The translations under genes and the position numbers were made by a program. A stretch of 64,000 nucleotides of DNA from Phoebastria nigripes (Eukaryota; Chordata; Aves; Procellariiformes; Diomedeidae). Positions 58,601 to 64,000 of this stretch are shown in pieces. The stretch covers positions 448,721-512,720 of the forward strand of contig JAYKAV010000433.1 in the NCBI GenBank assembly GCA_035582835.1, given 5' to 3'. The notes beneath the pieces were generated by a model. It saw nothing but the letters and a program-made list of their open reading frames with translations, was not told the DNA's origin and did not search any database. Each line of letters starts with the position of its first letter. Position 1 is the stretch's first letter.

Positions 58601-61600
58601 GCACTCCGGTTCCTTATAACGCTGCATCTCCTCCCTGGCTGCTGGGGCAGACACCACGGAGGCATTTTATCTTTCTTTGCCTTTCTTTTCCACCCGAATC
58701 CTAGGGATCCTTGCCCCTACCCCTTAGGAGCCAGCAGCACTTCTTCCTTCTTGAAGCCTCTTCTTTTTCTCCTGCCTCGGGTCTCCCTTCTCTCATTGCA
58801 TAACTGCCTGCCTGCTCCTGGGCTCGGCTTGGCAGGCAGCAGCACGAAGCTGACACTGCTGCCAATCTCCTGGCCACCCACCGGGTTGGGAATAGCAGCG
58901 CGGGGACGGCTCAGCCCAGCAAACCCACCCAGAGCTGTTCGGCAGGGAGGTGAGTGACAGGAGGGGTCCGGGATCAGCCTTCCTGCAGATGCGGGGAGCT
59001 GGCAGTGGCCGAGTTTGCGTTCGGAAGGGTTCCTCTTTAACAGGGGGCCTTTGGTATTTTTTTTTTTATGTCCTCTTTCTTTAAAATCTCCCACCCTGTT
59101 CAGGTTTTTAACGCTGCAGGAGTTGAGGACCCGGATCTCTGTGTTTGCCAGGCTGGTACCGAGTGGGTGGGTTTTCCCAGCTCCGCCGATGGAAGTTTGA
59201 GAACATACTGGGACCGAGAGACCCCTTCTGTTTAACGCCTGGTTCTCCTCCTACTCCTCCTCTGTGCCACGGCACGAGTGGGCAAGCTTGAGCAGAAAGC
59301 TAACCGCTCCTCGCTGCTGTTTTAATTTGCATTTGGGGCTTTGTTTTGCTTTGTGGTTTGTTTTTTTTTTCCTGGAGAAAAACAAGAAGTGAGGTATCAA
59401 GTGGGGAAAAAGGAAAAAAAAAGTGGGCCAAGATGTAAAGAACATGATGGTGACATCTCCAAGTTGCACTTTGATGAAGGCTGGTGTCAAACTCGGTGTG
59501 GGCAGAGAGAGACGGGGACATGGAGAAGTGTCAAATATGTACGGCTTGGGAACACGGAGGCTAACGGGTTGGAGCCGGGGGGGGACACGATGGGAAGCAG
59601 CTCCAACGCTGGGGCTCGGCAGCCCAAGGAAAAGCTTCAGGAGCCATCGAGAGGGGCTGGCTCGGATGCTCGGTAACGGGGCAAAACCTCAAGCTGCACG
59701 AGGGAGTGTGATGGGACGGGACAGACCGCAGTGTGTCGGGTGGCTTGGCACCAAAAAAAACCAGAGCAAGGCTGCAAGAGGAGGGGTGGGCACCGTTTGC
59801 TTCTGAGCATCTCAGGGCTGGAAATGATAGTAAGACAGAGGAGGTTTGCCTTTAAGGATTAAGGGTGGGATAAAGGCAGATAAAGTTATGCAGAAAGATT
59901 CAAATGCTCACTGTGCCTGTTTTATTTCAGCCAGGGCATGCGTCAGGTAACAGCCAGAAGCATCCCAAGCGTATAAGGGGTAAGGAGAGGGGAGGAGATG
60001 GGTCAGGTGCTAAAATGGGGTCAGAGCAAGAAAAAAAGAAAGAACTAAATGAAATAGCAGGCAGCATTTCCTTGGGTGAGCACTAACAGGCAGGGGCAAG
60101 GACACGTGAGTGCCCTTTCAGCATCAAACTAGTCCCGGGACTAAATGTGCAGCTGGAAGGTGCCATGGTGCATACAAGGAGTGAAAATGTTCCCAATTTT
60201 CTTGGGAAAATAAGGAGAAGGGAGAGCCTGAAACGTCGCAGAGGAGGACTTACAAGTGGTTCCCCAGCATGTTCCTCTTCTTGGCCCCCAGGAAGCTCAT
60301 CAGGCTGGGATCCGAATGCTCATCTCCCACCATGGTGGGGCCAACCTCCTGCAGGGAAAGGCAGCAGAGCGGGTGAGCGATGTGCNGCAGCGCGGCCACC
60401 CCCCTCCCCGCTCCCCGGGACAGCTCCAGTAAGAGCTTTACTGGGAAGGGAATTCTTGTGAGCCACCTGCCNGTCCCAGGAGAGGACCTTGGTGGCTTTG
60501 CTCCTGGAGGGCCACCTGCTGGCTGAGCTCTCGGTGGCTCTGGTCCTCCAGGATCCACCGCTGGGAAGTCTGTGGGACAGCAACGAGGTGCTGCTGACAG
60601 CCTCATCGTGCAAAACCAGCAAATCCGTGTGTTTTACCATGAAATGAGCATCCCCAGGCCAATTAGGGACCGTTTGCCTGTCCTGGTAGAAGACAGCTTT
60701 GGGAATGGCTCCACTAACTGGGAAGGGTGAGAAGATTGGGGTGAGAAGGCGCCATGGAGTGATTGGGGCAGATGAGCACCCACGGGATGACGAGGGGCAG
60801 TCACGCTCCCTCGGAAGCGACAGGAGACGGAGGAGCTGGGGGGAGGCAGTCAGAGACATGAGTCATCTCACCACCAGAGCCATCAGGTGGACTTCCCACA
60901 CGTCGTATGGGCAGGACGGGGACATTTCTGCACAGTGCTCCAAAAGTGTTATTTTATGAGATATTCCTGGGCTGGAGGTTTTCCAGAACTAAGTATCAGG
61001 GCACAGCAGATAACAACAGCACTGATGTGACCTCCACAATGATCCCCCGCTCCCAACCCAGCCCCAGCACAGCCGGGGAGCAGCCGGGGAGGGCGGCACC
61101 CGGCCGCCCTGCAACACCGAGGCTGGAAGAGCCAGAAAACGCAGCCTTGAACGCTGTCCATAGCTACGAGGGCTGGCGAGTGNGAGAGACATCGCACACA
61201 CCTCCACTGTGGGACCCACAACCCACCTGCCTCGCTCAGCGCTGATGGGTGCTCAGGTGCTCTGTGCTCCAAAACCTACCCCTGCACCCCCTGGGCTATC
61301 CCTGAAAATAGCGAGTTTTAATTGATTTTAATAGGTGGAGCAATTGTTTCCTTTTCATAAGTAGCATGGAGGAGATTTAAAAGTTTGCAAGTGAAAACTG
61401 TTCTTCCGAGGGACGTCCCCCATCCACTGGCAAACCTACATCACTCTATTATCAACGCTTTATAATATGTAAAGGGCCGCTCAACCCTAAATAACCTCAG
61501 AAATATTTTAGGTATCACCCAGACCCTTTTTGACCCCTCTCTTCTCTATCACCCCTTGGAGAAAGCAAAGCCCAGGGACAGGACAAGGGTCCCTGAGCTT

Positions 61601-63520
61601 CAAACAGAGGTTGCACATGGAGGTTCGCAGACTGCGTGCTCCGCCGTTGTGTGGAGCCCTCGGTCCCGGGAGCAAGCGCAGCAGGATGGGAAACGGCGCA
61701 CCTTGACCCACGGTGAGTTTAGCAGTGAAGCGGCCGGTCGGTCTGACGGCAGAGAAAGCCGAGAATTTCTGCTTGGCTGGGAGAGCTGCGATAGCTGGTT
61801 TGGGGAAAGTGGATGGGTGAGGACTGAATGCAGCAGAGAGGGTGAAATCCCTCCCTGACAGCATCCATCTACAAACCGGCACGGGCAAATTGCGTGTAAA
61901 TCATGAGCCTCGATCAGATCCCAACTAGCACTGACACAGCGCCACTAATCAAACCGTGTAGCGAGCTGTGCGAACACGCCGGCAGGCTCAGCTGCCTCGA
62001 GTGCCGGGAAAGACAGAAACTGAAGCAGAGAATGAGCCTTCTCTGCTNGCCGCTCCCCGCGCAGCCCTCCCGNCCGCAGCCCGGCTCTGCGTAGCCCACG
62101 GCAGACGTGCCACGGGAGGGAGCGACTCGTCCCCGCCCCGGCCACTGCCGGGAAAAAGCAGCCAAGTCCGTCACCCCCTGCTAGACCAGGACGGGCTGTT
62201 TCCAGCCGCGGCTCCATGCCAAGTTTCAGGTTGGAAATGTTTGCTTTGCCCTGCCAAAGAGCAGAGTTTCCAAAGTCTCCGGGGGGAAACGTGCTAAGCT
62301 ACGATAATCCAGCCCGCCCTGTTGCACGCCTCTCCGTAAAGTGCTACAAACCCCAACCATGTGGTGCTTTCTGTAGCTTGGTCCATAATCACTTAATCAA
62401 CTTGCGCGATGCCAAGTATCGCTGCCAACAGATGCTTCGGTGCCGCACCATCCCCACACGTCCTCGTTCTCAATTCACTGCTCACTTGGTTTGAGGTGTG
62501 TGTCTAACAGGACATCTCCGACGACAGCAGCATCTTTCACCAAACTCCTGCCAGCTTGTTGATTTGCTTTTTTCACCATTACCCACTTCCTATCGCAAAA
62601 CCGCATCGTCTTATTTTGGCTTTCAGACGTAGAGTTCCCCTTTGTGTCGGGAAAAGGAAAAAAACCCAGACAAACACATGGCTATCTGCTCTCGCAGTCC
62701 TGGCAGGACGTGCCAGCTGACGGGAGGTCGGCAGCAACTGCTCTGTGGGCTGCAGATGCTGCAAGCGTTAGGAAGTAACGTTTCCTTTATGTCTTTATAC
62801 GAGAATAATGGGCTGCGCTCTCCCAGCCAGAGATCCCTGCCGCTGCTTGGGCTGCTGCGCAACAACCCCGCTGCCAGTAATGCCCTTCCCTTTGGCTACG
62901 GCTGCCTTTTCCACCGTGAAACGGCTATTCGGGGAAGAGGGAAAACCTATAGCGAGGACACGTGGCCAGAGATTCGTTTCTTTGACGTTCATGGGATCCT
63001 GCCATGAGCCTCCCGAGTTGTGTTACTTGCTGTCCAAGAGGTGGGGGTTTAGGGGGAAAGGAGCAGGGGTACGGGCACCCGAGTGCTCTCCTCCTCCCCG
63101 GCACCCGCTGCCCCTGCGAAGGGACGGGGTGAAGGGTGGCACGAGGCCGGTTGGGTACAGCGGGGTCGCGCCGGACATCTCGCACNGGGCGCCAGCAGCT
63201 GGGCACAGCGTGGCCATGCCGGGGGTCCCCCAAATCTGCGGGGCATCACCCCCAGAGCCCCGCGCCCCTCCACCCCCAGCAGCAGGTGCAGCCCAGCCCG
63301 GGGCAGCAGCAAGGGCAGCCGGAGGCAGCGGTGCCCGTTGCAACCGGGGACTGAGCGTCTCCCGCTGCTCGCGTCGGTCCCCGCCCGTCCCGGCGGCGGC
63401 TGCGACCCCCGCCCGTCCCCCCCCATCCCCCTCCCCTCCCGCCGCCCCGCTCGGGGGCCGGGGGCCGCGGCGGGACGGACTCACCATGCGGATCTGCGTG
63501 CTGATGAGGAGGTACGGCAT
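55647..63520 (-). CDS. GCHFR: GCHFR, GTP cyclohydrolase I feedback regulatory protein, 3 exons
   Basis: Minus-strand coding exons: 63485-63520 (MPYLLISTQIRM), 60254-60348 (EVGPTMVGDEHSDP...), 55647-55770 (...YYVNDAPRIVLNKLE... ending VWCLHKE). Phases join and total 84 residues, the same as the human protein. Splice sites are canonical: GTGAGT after exon 1, GTAAGT after exon 2, and CTGCAG and TTACAG acceptors. The protein forms pentamers that sandwich GTP cyclohydrolase I and convey tetrahydrobiopterin feedback inhibition and phenylalanine stimulation in the cytosol. The C-terminal block SMTGVGQTLVWCLHKE is unchanged from mammals; the middle (MSFLGAKKRNMLGNHFW) is more divergent. It runs tail to tail with DNAJC17, as in human. 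Confidence 0.97.
55771..60253 (-). other. GCHFR: Intron 2 of GCHFR
   Basis: A 4.5-kb intron. It contains a C run near 57,901, A/T homopolymers and no supportable gene; open frames here are short and lack splice context. Confidence 0.75.
60349..63484 (-). other. GCHFR: Intron 1 of GCHFR
   Basis: A 3.1-kb intron that becomes strongly CpG-rich from about 63,050 toward exon 1. No other gene recognised. Confidence 0.75.
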
Positions 63521-63830
63521 GCTCCCGCCGCCGCGCCCGCTCCCGCCGCCGCCGCCGCCGCCGCTCCGGGGGGGGCCGTGCCCGGGGGCGGCCCCCGGCG
63601 TCCCGCCCCGCCGCGCCACCGCCCCCGGGCAGCGGGGTCCCGCCCGCCGCCTCCGCGGGGGGGGCCGGGGCTCGAGTGAGCCCTCAGGGGGCTCGGGGGG
63701 TGTTTAACCCCGCGTCGTGGGGCGGCCCCGCCGGGCAACCCGGCCCGGCCCCGCCGGGGCGGGGGGGACATCGCGCAGGGCACCGCGGAGCTCCCCCCGC
63801 GGTCTCGGCTCTGCCGCCCCGGCAAGGGTG
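63060..63830 (-). promoter_or_regulatory. GCHFR: CpG-island promoter of GCHFR
   Basis: Very high CpG density on both sides of the first exon (63,485-63,520), with C- and G-runs and no TATA box. It should include the transcription start and 5' untranslated region of GCHFR. Confidence 0.75.
63543..63563. repeat. GCHFR: (CCG)7 trinucleotide repeat, CGG in the GCHFR 5' untranslated sense
   Basis: Seven perfect CCG units on the plus strand, 23 bases upstream of the GCHFR ATG, with interrupted CCG-rich sequence on the left (63,527-63,542). On the transcribed minus strand this is a CGG repeat. Confidence 0.85.
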
Positions 63831-63834
63831 AGCG

Positions 63835-64000
63835 GCCAGGAGGGGATGGGCAGAGAGGGGATGGACAGGGAGACGGAGGACAGGGAGCCAAAGGACAGGA
63901 GATGAGGGACTGGGAGGCGATGGACCAGGAGATGATGGACTGGGAGACAAAGGACAGGAGATGATGGACAGGGAGCCAAGGACAGGAGATGATGGACTGG
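63835..64000. repeat. Degenerate minisatellite running off the window edge
   Basis: Purine-rich units built on 'ggacaggagatgatggac' and 'tgggagacaaa' repeat about every 25-37 bases with variable lengths; at least five partial units are visible. The array continues past the right end. Confidence 0.8.

Noticed and set aside
62808..63707. A 299-codon plus-strand open frame over the GCHFR first exon
   Set aside because: It is Pro/Ala/Gly-rich and antisense to a verified exon in a CpG island; typical GC-driven shadow.
1..64000. tRNA genes, rRNA genes and CRISPR arrays
   Set aside because: I saw no cloverleaf candidates with A and B boxes, no rRNA core sequence, and no regularly spaced direct repeats of CRISPR type.

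Overview
This is vertebrate nuclear DNA, almost certainly from a bird. The evidence is CR1 retroposon pieces with the typical 3' end (best copy 34,690-35,141), a solo LTR of a type abundant in non-galliform birds (32,604-33,197), short spliced introns, and the gene pair DNAJC17/GCHFR. Many single ambiguous bases and one 390-N gap mark it as a draft assembly. No bacterial features, CRISPR arrays or operons are present.

Layout. 1-9,348 is mainly GC-rich non-coding DNA; two AATAAA signals near the left edge may be the 3' end of a gene outside the window. 9,349-24,617 (+) is a ten-exon gene for a type II membrane protein of glycoside hydrolase family 31, of the SITS-binding-protein/MYORG type. 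Its reading frame joins cleanly through all nine introns (689 residues), but the catalytic aspartates are not conserved. 26,090-31,862 is a large inverted repeat: two near-identical arms of about 2.26 kb, each with a Topors-like RING/arginine-serine protein gene, facing apart around an 0.86-kb spacer. Arm A's gene (- strand) has an intact C3HC4 RING. Arm B's gene (+ strand) has lost three codons, and with them the first pair of zinc ligands. A third, internally deleted fragment lies at 33,603-33,965. The solo LTR and CR1 copies are packed around these.

37,713-54,487 (+) is DNAJC17, 11 exons, 311 residues, with a promoter that carries four ZNF143-type elements. Its 7.2-kb last intron contains the C15orf62 homologue on the opposite strand. 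63,520-55,647 (-) is GCHFR, three exons, 84 residues, tail to tail with DNAJC17. The window ends in a GC-rich promoter and a degenerate minisatellite.

The block DNAJC17-(C15orf62)-GCHFR has the same order and orientation as on human chromosome 15q15. Upstream of DNAJC17, where human has ZFYVE19, this genome instead has the inverted repeat and the GH31-like gene, with a visible fall in GC content near 34 kb. That suggests an evolutionary breakpoint filled with lineage-specific duplicated DNA. The genes do not form one pathway: DNAJC17 is a nuclear J-domain/RRM co-chaperone, GCHFR controls tetrahydrobiopterin synthesis, the RING/RS proteins are probable ubiquitin/SUMO ligase relatives, and the GH31-like protein is a membrane protein that has probably lost enzyme activity.
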